A DNA stretch of 64,000 nt from Beaufortia kweichowensis. Taxonomy: Eukaryota; Chordata; Actinopteri; Cypriniformes; Gastromyzontidae. Numbering within the stretch: position 1 is the stretch's first letter; every line of letters starts with the position of its first letter. The stretch spans positions 2,085,418 to 2,149,417 of the forward strand of contig CM032816.1 in NCBI GenBank assembly GCA_019155185.1, written 5' to 3'. Positions 54,201 through 63,000 of the stretch are shown piece after piece. Made by a program: the position numbers and the translations under genes. The notes beneath the pieces were generated by a model, which had not been told where the DNA came from, made no database searches, and saw only the letters and a program-made list of their open reading frames with translations.

Positions 54201-57200
54201 AAAATAATTTAGGACCCTTTTAAAATACATTTTAGCTCTCTATTACTCTGGAAAATACACCACTGACTGTAAGCCTGCGTGTGCAATTTCTTAAATGTTT
54301 TATAAGAATTTTCTATAACAGATTTGCAGGGAAACTTAAATTCGTCTTACACAGTCCAAAATGTCTTTATCTTGTGATGTCAAAATTCCATCATAAAGAA
54401 GAGAAACAACAACAACAGTACCTATTTATGTTTTGTCGATATAGCGTTCGATACCGTATGGAAAATGCTCAGGCAGCGTACTGTTGCCATAGTAACCTTT
54501 TCAGACAAATATGATTATGTTATAGGTATCTTTTTTATTATTAATAACCTTTTATAACATATTTATAATATATAAACCCAACAGCAATGTAAAAGACTGA
54601 TACTAAGACACGAAAACTGTGATTACAAATCAGGCTTATTCCATTAAATATTTAATTTTGAACTGATCCTAAAATACATGTAAAATCATTAGTATTGGGT
54701 GGTTTAAAAATGAATACATAAATGAAAACAGCATTATTTTATAAGGAATTTGGCAGTTGTCACTGTCAATAGTTTATATAAATAAATGAAAATGATAAAT
54801 TTACTTAAACACATACCTATAAATAGTACATTAAAAAAACAGAAAATAATTTCGATTTCTTAATTTTTTTGCAGCATAATCCTGATTTAACATATAAAGC
54901 ATATTTTTATTTAGCAATGAACAGGTGGCAACAGCAAAATAATAAAAGACATATATAAATGTAATATAAATTATGCTGTTACAGGTGCCATGCAACAGAG
55001 GAACTTTGATTTATGTTGCCAAATAATAGCATTAGAGCAAATTCTGTCATGGTTAGTGATGTGCAGTTTAGTTAAGCAAGAGGAAACAATAGGACATCTT
55101 AATTAATTAATTCTAATTGTGTACACATTCTGCAAAGCAAATGTCTAAAGTGATTTACCTGTTTGTTTCTCTGTCTCTCTGCCTGTCTGGTGAATAGACT
55201 GTCACCACTGACTCCTAATAAGAGACATCTGACCTTTTTAGGTTACAGAATAAGTTGCTGCATATTTACATTTATACACTCTGGCAGGCACTTTCATGCA
55301 ATATGACTAAATTCAAGGTATACGTTGTGTTTTTTATAGTATATTGGAGGATGCATCGATATGTTTGATACTGATCTTAACTATTGGCTGATACAGATGC
55401 CAATACACATATTTCACTTACTAAATTTTTTTGTCATTAAAAAAGAGCAGTGTTTTAATCATGTTTTGGATCCATTCAACAAGCCAACATTACCAAAGCA
55501 ACAAAACATTTTTTAACCTATATCTCATAAAAATTCCATATTTCATAAGAAATATTTCTCAAATGCTCTTTTTAAGCACTCTGCATGTTTATTCATGTTT
55601 ATTCACATATAATTATCACATAATCAATATTGGCAATAAAAAAAATAAATCACGGCACATTTTTTACTGCATGTAAAAACCCCCATTCTAGTTTTACAGT
55701 GTTATTCAAACATACATATAAAAGGATTTGTTAAATCGACCTTTTTCATGCTATCTCTAATATGCTGATGGTTCTAAAATGAACCGATAAATATCGACAG
55801 CCGATACATTGGTGCGTACCTATAAACAAGTGCTATACATAAATGTACATAGCCTTGTTTAATTTTAAATAAACAATGCTATCTACTATAATCTGCTCTT
55901 TTCATTGAGTAAATAAGATATTTCTGTGGGCAGAATTGCTGATGTTCAGGCACTTTAGATCAAAAATCTGCAGTCAGCACTTCCTGTATATGCACGACCT
56001 ACGCTGTTTAAACTGATAAAAGGTTCATGGGTCTTACGCTACAAAGAACAGAGAGCATCTGCATACATGTTGGGTGCAGCAGACACAATCATGTGTTCCT
56101 GCATCGAGATCATGAGGTTAAACACAAAAAATACATTCTTTTCTTTTCTATTCTTTCAAATTATTTTTAAAAACATACATGATCTATTCTCGGGTAAATA
56201 TAAAATGCTGCTGCAAATACATCTATCCAGAAAACACCCTGGACAGATTGCCTGGACAGGCAATTTACTAACTTAAAATCACCAAATCTGTGAGAAAACT
56301 AAAGTATGAAACCATACTACCAGGAATAACACGCAAACCACAAAATGGCACCATCAGCTGATACAACCTGATCTCACAGGAATTAATATATATTTCTATA
56401 TATGAATTTATGGATGTATTTTGAGATGCATAATTCGTATAAATTCATATGAAGTGAATCATAAAAAACATGATTATTAGAATAAAAGGGCCACATCTAA
56501 GAAGGCAAATAGAATTAAAACGTACAAATTAGATCTCATGAATTCGTATAAATTAGCCACCTTGTGAAATATGTACAAATTCCCGTGAGATCGTGCTAGC
56601 GAGACTCGAACCAGGGACCTTCATGCTTCTCCAATACATTACCTGATAAAAATCCCTAATGATTTTATTTTTAAGATTTTTTTTAATTATTATATTATGT
56701 TTTAAGGCCTAGAGAAATTTGCAATACATATATGTGTATATATCTGTATGTGAAAACCAGGCTAAAGTCGATTACGAGCATCAAAATTTGATTTCACCTA
56801 TTAATTTTACTATGATTTCAATCTTTCACTTAACCTTACTAGACAATATTAAATATATTCATGTTAAATTCACACAGATTATTTTTTACATTACGTAGAA
56901 TTATTTTATGTAGAAAACAGAAAAATTACAAAAAATGACTTTAGCTGGGTTTTTACAGACCGGGTCACATATACGTGTGTTTTTCCTCTTCTAAACAATA
57001 CTTATTGCTCGTATGGTATCTGTCTCATACTTTCTGAATACTGTCAGTCGTTTGTATACGATAAAAGCTTTCCTAAACATTAAGGGATGGGCACATCTTA
57101 CAGGTATACTGAATATTTAAAAATTAAACAGCTCAACCCATCCCACATCTTTGTGTGCCACCTGACCATTACAGAGCAAACCTAAAACATCCCAGCCAAA

Positions 57201-59934
57201 CGCTGGAGAACAAGAATTCTCATAAAACATTTATACAGTTGTCCCCCCACAAAACAGCACATTTCCATTACAGATCCCGACGAAGTGGAGACCTCCACCC
57301 ACATCGTAAAGAACTCAGACTGCCAATCACATTCACCGACATTCCCGATCCTCTTATGATTTTAATGAATGTTTATCCCTGCGCTTCTTCCGGACTCATC
57401 CTGCATTCATATCTAGTACATGAACGGTAAAACACAGAGGAATAATTCATGAGCTAGGTAATTAAAGCCTGAAGTGTAATAAAAGTTTAGTGCGGCTAAT
57501 GAGGATTTGACCTCCGTGGTGCTTAAATAAAGCTGGAGTCCAAACACACGCTAAGTAAAGATCACTGTATTGACGTGCAATTTATGTTATAAGAATATTG
57601 ACGACTAGCAAAGTATGAAATCAATATGCATTTTAAACTGCTGACTGAATCATAGCTGTAAAAGTATAGCTTTCGAACAGCTTTAATAAGAGAAAATGCT
57701 CACGTCAGAAAAAATATCAGTAATATCAGACTTGTAGTCTGCAATGGTTTGATATCTTAATAGCCTCTGAAACTGAAATAAAAAGGTTTGTATAAAATAT
57801 GTTGCGGTATAAGCTTATTTAATACACTGCAAGTTACAGTAGAATAAAAAAATACAGTAATCATGTTAAATTATAAAATTTGGTTGACTGTATAGTTACA
57901 GAAAGTATTGCATTACAAAATCATTTAAATTTTGGAATGAACTATCCCTTTCAAAACATCATTTTAACAATTTCACAAATTTAACAATTTACTGCTAAAG
58001 TATATATTTTGATTCATACTTTTTACTTTCATAAAACTTCATACAAATATTTTTTCTGTAAAATTAAAAGAACGAAGCATTTGAGCCACAGGAGAGTCAG
58101 AACTCACTGCACAACTGAATCAATCTCTCATGTCTCTACAGTTTTTAAAGACAACAGGAAAGGTTACAGACTTCAGATTCACCTTTTCCTCTTTCTGTGT
58201 GTATTGACACGACCTCCAGCCCAAAGGGTCTCGCTTCTATACGCTCAGACCAAACAAGTCAATTGGTCAATACAGACGCTCTCTGAGTCCTCGCTGTCAA
58301 AAGCTTCAATCCAGGAATAGCTTTTCCTTTCGCCTTCACAACTGTCAGTGCTTATTTTGAGTATTTTGTCAACATGCACCTAAATGCTGACATTGGTCTT
58401 TTTTTTCATTTATGGGTAGTTGACAAATAAACATGTGACTGTGTCCTATGGTGTGACGAAAAAGTGGTAAATTGGAAACTCTTTCATGCAATTGGTATTT
58501 TTGTTGAGTTTTTGTTGCTGTCACACACAGTCACACACAGTCACATATTTATTTGTCAACTACCCTTATACGGTTTTAATAGGTTTTGTCTCCTAATATT
58601 CGTAAGTCGCTTTCGATAAAAGCGTGAGCTAAATGCCTAAATGTAAATGTAAATATAAAAAAAATAGGACCGAAATTTACAGTGTAAAAAATGCAGCTTC
58701 TTTTACCAGAAAAATGAGGTACAGTAAAACACAAAAATGTAAAATGTTACTTAAATTATGTTTTAATGTAAAATGTATAAAAAAGGCCACTTTGCACATC
58801 TAAAAAGTACTTCAAATCAGCCCTTGATGCTATAAATCATCATTGATCTTATACAGCACAGGATTCATGAGCGTGACTTCTTTCCAAATGTTGTTTAAGA
58901 GCAAAACCTCTCTCTCTCTCTCTCTCTCCCCAGAGAGACTAAACAGAAACGCTCATTTAATCACAGCAGACCCAGAAAAGACTGGAATGCAGGTATAAAC
59001 AGGTATAAGCAGGTATAAACTGTGATGCTTTTCAATGGAAACAGAAATAATTTTCCTTTTAAAATATAAATGCATATCCATTGTCTGATTCAAATACTGA
59101 GGTCTTTAAAGAAAGTTAAAGATCTCTTTGAATCCATATAAGCTTGCTGCTTCTCAAGACACCAGGGCTTCATACATGCACTTATTATGTAACGCTGAGG
59201 AACAGAGAGCTGTCTGATGGAATACATAAGACAAACACACACAATGACAAACTTCATTATAGAGCAGTATGTCATACAGATGGTGACGTTTCAAGCCTAT
59301 ATCCAAAAATCAACTGATGCATAAGAATGCATAATTTCTCACAATACACTTTAAAATGAGCTGCATGTGTATGGAAAGACTTAAATGCATGACTTAAATA
59401 ATACATAATGCATTATGGTACATAATAAAAGTTAAACCACATGTATTTTAGTTCTAACCATGAATAGGTAAGTATAATAATGTATCGTAATTATTATAAA
59501 CAAAAACAGATCGCATAATCTTTTATAAAGACATTTTAATACACAAGCTAATTAAAAAATAATTATTATAAAATAATATTTTTTTAATGCCACATTTGTC
59601 AAAATCCTTTATCGGCGATGTAATTTGCTATAATATCAGCACGCGCTCAGATGAACATAAACTAATGAAATACTCAAATATAAGATACTTTTATATAAAA
59701 TACCTGTAAAACAAATTTAACGTGTACATGTAAAGCGGCTATACAGCCCCACAGCACCAGACAGCGCATGTTATCAGAGAAACTCCATGCGCGAGTCAAT
59801 CAGACACGACCCTCGCGATCGCGCGCGACTCACCTGCATGACACGGTGATCTCAACTTTAGTGGCGGGGATCGCGAGCGCCTCGAAATCCGCCACGCTCG
59901 CCATGTTCACTAATCCACTCATCATAGTGGACAT
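27212..59934 (-). CDS. cpne8: Copine-8 (CPNE5/8/9 group), complete
   Basis: Copines are calcium-dependent phospholipid-binding proteins with two C2 domains and a C-terminal von Willebrand A-like (copine) domain. Exons in transcript order: 59934-59834, 54177-54137, 49367-49321, 49202-49099, 46626-46587, 45967-45891, 43687-43624, 43511-43408, 43107-43003, 42600-42559, 42475-42400, 41616-41563, 41190-41129, 39615-39569, 39407-39226, 36706-36579, 35309-35207, 28948-28891, 27899-27826, 27424-27212. They sum to 1722 nt, or 573 aa; every junction is GT-AG with agreeing phase. C2A covers about 25-150 (aspartates at 38, 40, 46, 100, 102) and C2B about 165-265 (Asp174, Asp180, Asp236, Asp238, Asp240, Asp244). 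The A domain begins near 305, with the metal site DFTAS at 316-320. The absence of the CPNE5 insert before CGTI, the VLMQFC stretch and the LQTQI end favour CPNE8; the N-terminus and the LHYMSPYHLNAYALAL stretch look more like CPNE5. The start is the first ATG after an in-frame TAG; Met11 (59904) is an alternative. Confidence 0.93.
29271..29431. repeat. Short inverted-repeat element (AAGGTGTCCTTGTTA type)
   Basis: The left end TATTTTAAGGTGTCCTTGTT is matched by TGTAACAAAGACACTGTAAA at the right in reverse complement with a few mismatches. It resembles a known high-copy fish repeat. It lies in cpne8 intron 17, just outside the LTR element. Confidence 0.65.
29765..30185 (+). repeat. 5' LTR
   Basis: 421 bp, bounded by TG and CA, same length and (by eye) one mismatch to the 3' LTR at 34131-34551. 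Preceded by GATGC. Promoter activity would point away from the sense direction of cpne8. Confidence 0.95.
30313..31200 (+). pseudogene. Retrotransposon gag, frameshifted
   Basis: The capsid-like part starts at the ATG at 30313 (MEAATPSVTDAATDV) and includes the NRFSGAAEECGGFLLQC and ALRWAQGYW stretches typical of Ty3/gypsy Gag. The frame changes near 30780 and again between about 30955 and 31070. The zinc knuckle CIYCGESGHFLATC (CX2CX4HX4C) is at 31133-31174, in the third frame used. As it stands no single frame encodes a full Gag. Confidence 0.85.
31226..31620 (+). pseudogene. Retrotransposon aspartic protease
   Basis: Contains the active-site stretch LIDSGAAGNF (Asp codon at 31298-31300) and the downstream VLGRPWLQ region, in the same frame as the zinc knuckle. 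The frame continues into unrelated sequence and stops at 31751-31753, before reverse transcriptase. Confidence 0.85.
31875..32760 (+). pseudogene. Retrotransposon reverse transcriptase, broken
   Basis: The N-terminal half shows FFFVGKKDGGLRPCIDYRVL and FTKLDLRSAYNLI. The frame is then lost near 32120 and resumes at about 32225 with the catalytic YIDD box (32285-32296) and the FLGFANFYRRFI region. The open stretch ends shortly after LRHPSPEFPF near 32725. The RNase H domain that normally follows is not present before the integrase starts. Confidence 0.9.
32767..33706 (+). pseudogene. Retrotransposon integrase
   Basis: Open for 313 codons. It has the H2C2 zinc-binding region (histidines in the HCVPGSGH stretch, cysteines in CSVC), then the DDE core: Asp in AVDFVSDL, Asp in VSDRGPQF and Glu in ANGQTERK, spaced as in Ty3/gypsy integrases. 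The frame is lost near 33660, before the chromodomain. Confidence 0.9.
33714..34196 (+). pseudogene. Integrase C-terminus with chromodomain
   Basis: Begins YRLQLPRSYRLAPSFHVSLL, the GPY/F-like end of integrase. After a proline-rich linker comes a chromodomain (YKVDAILRARR, then LEYLVSWEGYGPEEQCWVP). The frame runs through the G-run and stops inside the 3' LTR at 34194-34196. Chromodomains in this position are known to guide integration in chromoviruses. Confidence 0.85.
34131..34551 (+). repeat. 3' LTR
   Basis: 421 bp, followed by the target duplication GATGC (34552-34556). Differs from the 5' LTR at 34172 only, as far as I can see. Confidence 0.95.
37361..37745 (-). repeat. Inverted-repeat element with GTACYAGTC-type ends
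   Basis: The left end GCCAGTACAAAAAGTTTAGA and the right end TTTCCAAACTTTTAACTGGT form imperfect terminal inverted repeats. The interior is related in reverse to 19527-19960. Non-coding, in cpne8 intron 15. Only a MITE-type call is justified. Confidence 0.7.
38515..38672. repeat. ACCATGGTTAC palindromic repeat cluster
   Basis: Multiple copies of AACCATGGTTAC-like words occur in both orientations (38530-38670), forming an imperfect fold-back. A weaker relative may lie at 36240-36370. Non-coding, in cpne8 intron 15. Confidence 0.65.
40940..40990 (-). repeat. tRNA-like SINE head fragment
   Basis: On the minus strand an A-box-like TAGCTCAGCTGG is followed by a B-box-like GGGTTCAAATTCCC. The acceptor-stem halves are missing, so this is a tRNA-derived repeat piece rather than a tRNA gene. 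Confidence 0.5.
42655..42805. repeat. TAACAGGGTTGAC short repeats
   Basis: Three copies of AACAGGGTTGAYA-type words at about 42659, 42676 and 42796 lie in cpne8 intron 9. Origin unknown. Confidence 0.5.
46908..47093. repeat. ACCAGCT / AGCTGGT fold-back element
   Basis: Dense alternation of ACCAGCTTGACTAGC-like and TAGCTGGTTTAAG-like words, the second half roughly mirroring the first (AAACCAGCCTGCTAAACCAG). It resembles a common fish palindromic repeat. In cpne8 intron 4. Confidence 0.7.
47621..47848. repeat. 21-bp minisatellite, about ten copies
   Basis: The tandem unit is GGTGGTTGCTGGGATGTTCTA with few variants (AGGATG, GGCATG, GATGATCTA, GTTGTG). It starts and ends with more diverged units. 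In cpne8 intron 4. The copy number is probably polymorphic. Confidence 0.95.
48583..48690 (-). repeat. tRNA-derived SINE fragment, reverse orientation
   Basis: The plus strand shows TTTTATCCAAAGTGACTTAT, the reverse of the standard fish SINE tail AAGTCGCTTTGGATAAAA. It then reads into CATGCCCTTTTCGTTGCTGA and CGCAATGCTCTAC, the reversed tRNA-like head. Confidence 0.65.
48709..48945. repeat. Inverted-repeat element, copy 2 of the TGTGACCCAG family
   Basis: Same family and orientation as 682-927, with shared internal stretches (TTTTTCTGTTTTCTACAT and AAATTAATAGGTGAA). It is flanked on both sides by TATA (48705-48708 and 48946-48949), which suggests a short TA-rich target duplication. In cpne8 intron 4. 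Confidence 0.8.
49795..50215. repeat. Dispersed-repeat-like GC-richer block
   Basis: CTCTAGCGGCGGAAGTCCCG, ATGCGCAGTAGC and TGTTGAGAGGCGTTGCAAAC occur in an intron that is otherwise AT-rich. They resemble, from memory, a high-copy cyprinid repeat. Boundaries are approximate and there is no coding frame. In cpne8 intron 2. Confidence 0.4.
51251..51683. repeat. hAT-like non-autonomous element with internal duplication
   Basis: The left end TAGGGCTACACAATAT and the right end ATATCGTGCAGCCCTA are imperfect terminal inverted repeats of the TAGGGCTGCACGATAT type seen in many vertebrate non-autonomous hAT-like elements. Near the right end the word CGCATTATTTAGCATGTTAT is present twice in tandem (51600-51650). 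No transposase. In cpne8 intron 2. Confidence 0.75.
51700..51860 (+). repeat. tRNA-derived SINE with L2-type tail
   Basis: The head is AGCATGGCGTTAGCAACGTC followed by a B box in GGGTTCAATTCC. The tail is TGTAAGTCGCTATGGATAAA then AGCGTCTGTCAAATGCATTA, the standard fish SINE 3' tail. It lies immediately beside the hAT-like element. Confidence 0.8.
52146..52222 (+). repeat. Retroposon tail (TTTGTATAGCACTTT type)
   Basis: AATTCAATTCAATTCAGTTT, then TTTGTATAGCACTTTCTCAC, then AAAGCAGCTTTACA is a very common 3' end of teleost LINE/SINE retroposons. Only the tail is seen. Confidence 0.6.
53579..53611. repeat. (AC)n microsatellite
   Basis: AC run interrupted once by a T; in cpne8 intron 2. Confidence 0.9.
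55349..55820. repeat. Candidate non-autonomous element with GATGCATCGATATG-type ends
   Basis: The left side GGATGCATCGATATG plus TTGGCTGATACAGATGCC and the right side AAATATCGACAGCCGATACA plus TTGGTGCGTACC recall the paired GATA/TCGGC ends of a common fish hAT-like repeat. The ends are diverged, so this call is moderate. In cpne8 intron 1. Confidence 0.45.
56744..56969. repeat. Inverted-repeat element, copy 3 of the TGTGACCCAG family (reverse)
   Basis: Reverse orientation relative to 682-927: it starts CTGTATGTGAAAACCAGGCT and ends TTTTTACAGACCGGGTCACA, with TTTCACCTATTAATTT in the interior. The left end is eroded. In cpne8 intron 1. Confidence 0.7.
58414..58565. repeat. 152-bp MITE-like hairpin with GGGTAGTTGACAAAT ends
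   Basis: GGGTAGTTGACAAATAAACA, followed by TGTGACTGTGT, is mirrored at the right by ACACAGTCACATATTTATTT and GTCAACTACCC, so about 32 bp on each side can pair. The centre has a duplicated GTCACACACA. A similar end may exist near 12186. In cpne8 intron 1. Confidence 0.85.
58601..58655 (+). repeat. SINE 3' tail fragment
   Basis: CGTAAGTCGCTTTCGATAAA, then AGCGTGAGCTAAATGCCTAA and ATGTAAATGTAAAT is the same tail as in the SINE at 51700. The tRNA-like head is not seen. Confidence 0.75.
58908..58928. repeat. (CT)n microsatellite
   Basis: Uninterrupted CT run of about ten units in cpne8 intron 1. Confidence 0.9.
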
Positions 59935-60090
59935 GACGCTGTGCGAGTGCTAGAGTGTGTGTGTGTGTGTGCGCTGCTCCACTGCAAGCAAAGCATCCTT
60001 CAGCCTGCTTCACAGGCGACGTCACAGGCGCGCGATCGCTCCAAGCGTGAGATGATTGCTGCGGGTTTCGCGCTTTACACCGCGATTCGG
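59800..60090 (-). promoter_or_regulatory. GC-rich cpne8 promoter / first-exon region
   Basis: CG dinucleotides cluster here (TCGCGATCGCGCGCGACTCA in the first exon-intron boundary, CGCGCGATCGCTCCAAGCG and TTTCGCGCTTTACACCGCG upstream) against an AT-rich background, as in a small CpG island. A (GT)8 run at 59955-59970 lies in the likely 5' UTR. No TATA box is placed convincingly. Confidence 0.55.
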
Positions 60091-63000
60091 GAACGGCCCC
60101 TTAATTGCTATGATAAGGATAATAAATAAATAAACAAACAGATGAAGTTTGCGTCTGTATCTGTAATGTTCTCTATACTACATTTATAGCTATTTTATAT
60201 ATACGTTAATACCTTCTATTTTTACCTTCTATCTATAGGTTTTTATTGCTTTTATCAACAATTAATAACTTAATAAAAATAACTTAATAATTTGACGTTT
60301 TTAAATAAAATGTAATTCTGCACAGCAAAACGCAGAACATGCCCCCTTGAGTTTAATATCTGTTTATTTTGTGGCTTCAGCACCTTTATAAACGTCTCCT
60401 TTAAAGGAATACTGAACCCATATATGAAAGTTCTCCCATTGTTTACTCACCCTCATGCCATTCCAGATAACTTTTTAAGTTAAACACAAATAAATATGGC
60501 CACTTTATATGTATTGCTCCCAAAATGGCAAAGCACCATATAGCACATCCATCCATCATAAAAGTAATCAATATGCCTCCGGTGGGTTAATAAATGTTTT
60601 TAAAGAGAGAAAACCAATAATATTTTGAACTTGCTTAGCCAAAATAAAACCAAAAACAAGCAAGCCTATAAGAGCACTAAATTCAAATATGGTGACACAT
60701 CTATAACTTCAAAACTCATTGGTTCTAGTATGTCTTGTGATGTCATATCATATTACACCTAATCAGGAGACATGTGGGAATATATTATTCTGTGAAAAAT
60801 GAGCAAATTATTGTCTCGGGTCATAAGCACATAACATTTTGGATGCTAGAAAGCCTTCATTTCTCTATAAGTACTGTATTTTGTAAAACTTTTCAAATAA
60901 AGTGGGAAAAAAAATTCCCAGTAGCCTCCACTGGGAATTGTAAAACATAAGATTATTGGGTATTGAGGCACAGAACCACAAAAATGGCACTATATGGTCC
61001 TGGATTCTTCCTGAACCAATATCAGCTCGTTACAATTGTTGTGTATCGCTGTGTTCTGCCCACGGCGAAGGGGAAAATGTCCTATTACAATTAAACTGTG
61101 CTGAAAATAAGAACAATGAGAATGTGCTGAGAACAAGAACACTTAGTCCTTCTATGCGGATTTAAAAAAAAAAGTTTCATTAATTTGGAGGTAATGACTT
61201 GCACTGTGGTTTAATAGTGACCATAAACACACAAAAAAGACTAATTGCTTTTAGCTGTTTTGGAATTACTTTAAAAGTATGCATGATCATCTTCTTTAAA
61301 CCAATTTTCACATTACAGAAAGAGTATGCTAATATAAAGCCTTACCAAAGATTGAGATTTATCCCATATTATTTTCTATAGCCACTTCCACACAGGGATT
61401 CTAGAAATACACTGCTAATTGTGTCCTGGGATTTAAATGTTACTAGGTCACCATCATGAGATCAACCCCGGGATGTGTTTGCGTTTACACACAAGGCACG
61501 TCCAGCAATTCTATTGGATCAATGCTCTGTTCTAAATCTATATGTATAACTATATCTCTGAATCTGAATGTTGTTGGAGTCTTCTGTTTTTACATTAACA
61601 GGAACATCAGAAATGTGAACGATCACAGTGAGTTCACACAGTCTTGTGTCATTACTGCAGGTGTCAGACACAGACTCTTTCTCACTGTGATAAACAAAAG
61701 CTTCTCCTTGAACTGTTGTACATAATTGTTCTTAGTACTGTGTTTATTATATATCACACACCTCAGAGCACCTGGAAACATCTTAGTGTGCTTACAGCAA
61801 ACTGGGACCCACAGTGCACATTAACACTTCATCAACACCAGACCTCAGCAACCACATTAAAAATTCTACTTCAGAATCTTATAGACACAATCAACATTAA
61901 CCTTCACTATATAATTTGCACAGATGTATTTATGTTAATATATTGATTTCATTATCATAATTATGTTAATAGTGTTTTTGATTTAACACATACAGAACTT
62001 TAGAGATTTTAATCCGCCTAAAATGTAATAAAATGCACATATTAAACGCTGCAAAGGTTAAGACCCCTCTCAGAAAATACATGAGAGCATTTGCACTGCA
62101 TAAAAGTTAAATGGTAATTATAAAATATGGAAATAGTGTGTGACAACAAATAACAAATAAAACTAAATGTTACGAATTATACAAAAAAAGTTTTGTCCCA
62201 TTAGGTGTTTTCAACCTGTTGTACCTGAAACAATACGCTAATTAGTTGCATCTAGATTCCAAAGCAGCAGGCCATTCAGTGACTTCACAGCATTTTGTTT
62301 ATAAATGAACTTTAATGTCACATATAATTATAAATTAAAACAAACCAAATCTTTGCCTGACATGGGTGACTTTTCACAATTCTAATAACGAATTACTAAT
62401 TATCTAACTATTGAAATTTAAAATAACTGGATTTTAATATGGTTTTTTTTTAACTCCAAGTATATCATAAACCACTGAAATCGTTTGAGAAATGTAAAAG
62501 CTGTTGGTGGTTATAGTGCAGTCTTGCCCTTTCCCAAAATGGCAGCAACATTTACGAACGATTTCATTTTTTCCACATTTATTCACCAAACGTCAAGCTT
62601 TTTGTGGTTTTATTGTAAAATTTTGTCATATAATATACAGTAATATCAGATTCTAAACTTTCAACAAGTCTATGCATGATTTACATCCAGTACGAATCCA
62701 GTGCAGGCATAAATATATTGCTGTTCATCAATGTAAAACTGTTATCACTTGTCACATCATGACTAATATAGGACATGTTTCCCTGCCGTCACTGTTTGAC
62801 ATGTCATGTCAACTACTCATTTATACATTTTCCATTAATAACAGTTACACGCAGTCGAGTGATGACAACTGAACGATGTTGTTTTGTTTTGTCTGTGCTT
62901 TGCCGTGATGAGTGGCCGCACACCAAAGTTTCATTTGTCACAGACACAGCCAGAGATTATAAATATTTCACATTGATTTTCATGCTTCTATTAACAGGCC

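Noticed and set aside
56580..56640. GACTCGAACCAGGGACC stretch resembling a tRNA T-loop
   Set aside because: Only a B-box-like word; no second box at the right distance and no cloverleaf.
61456..61946. Overlapping plus-strand frames with Cys and Trp residues, considered as an immunoglobulin-like fragment
   Set aside because: No cysteine/tryptophan spacing or J-like motif of an Ig domain could be made out.
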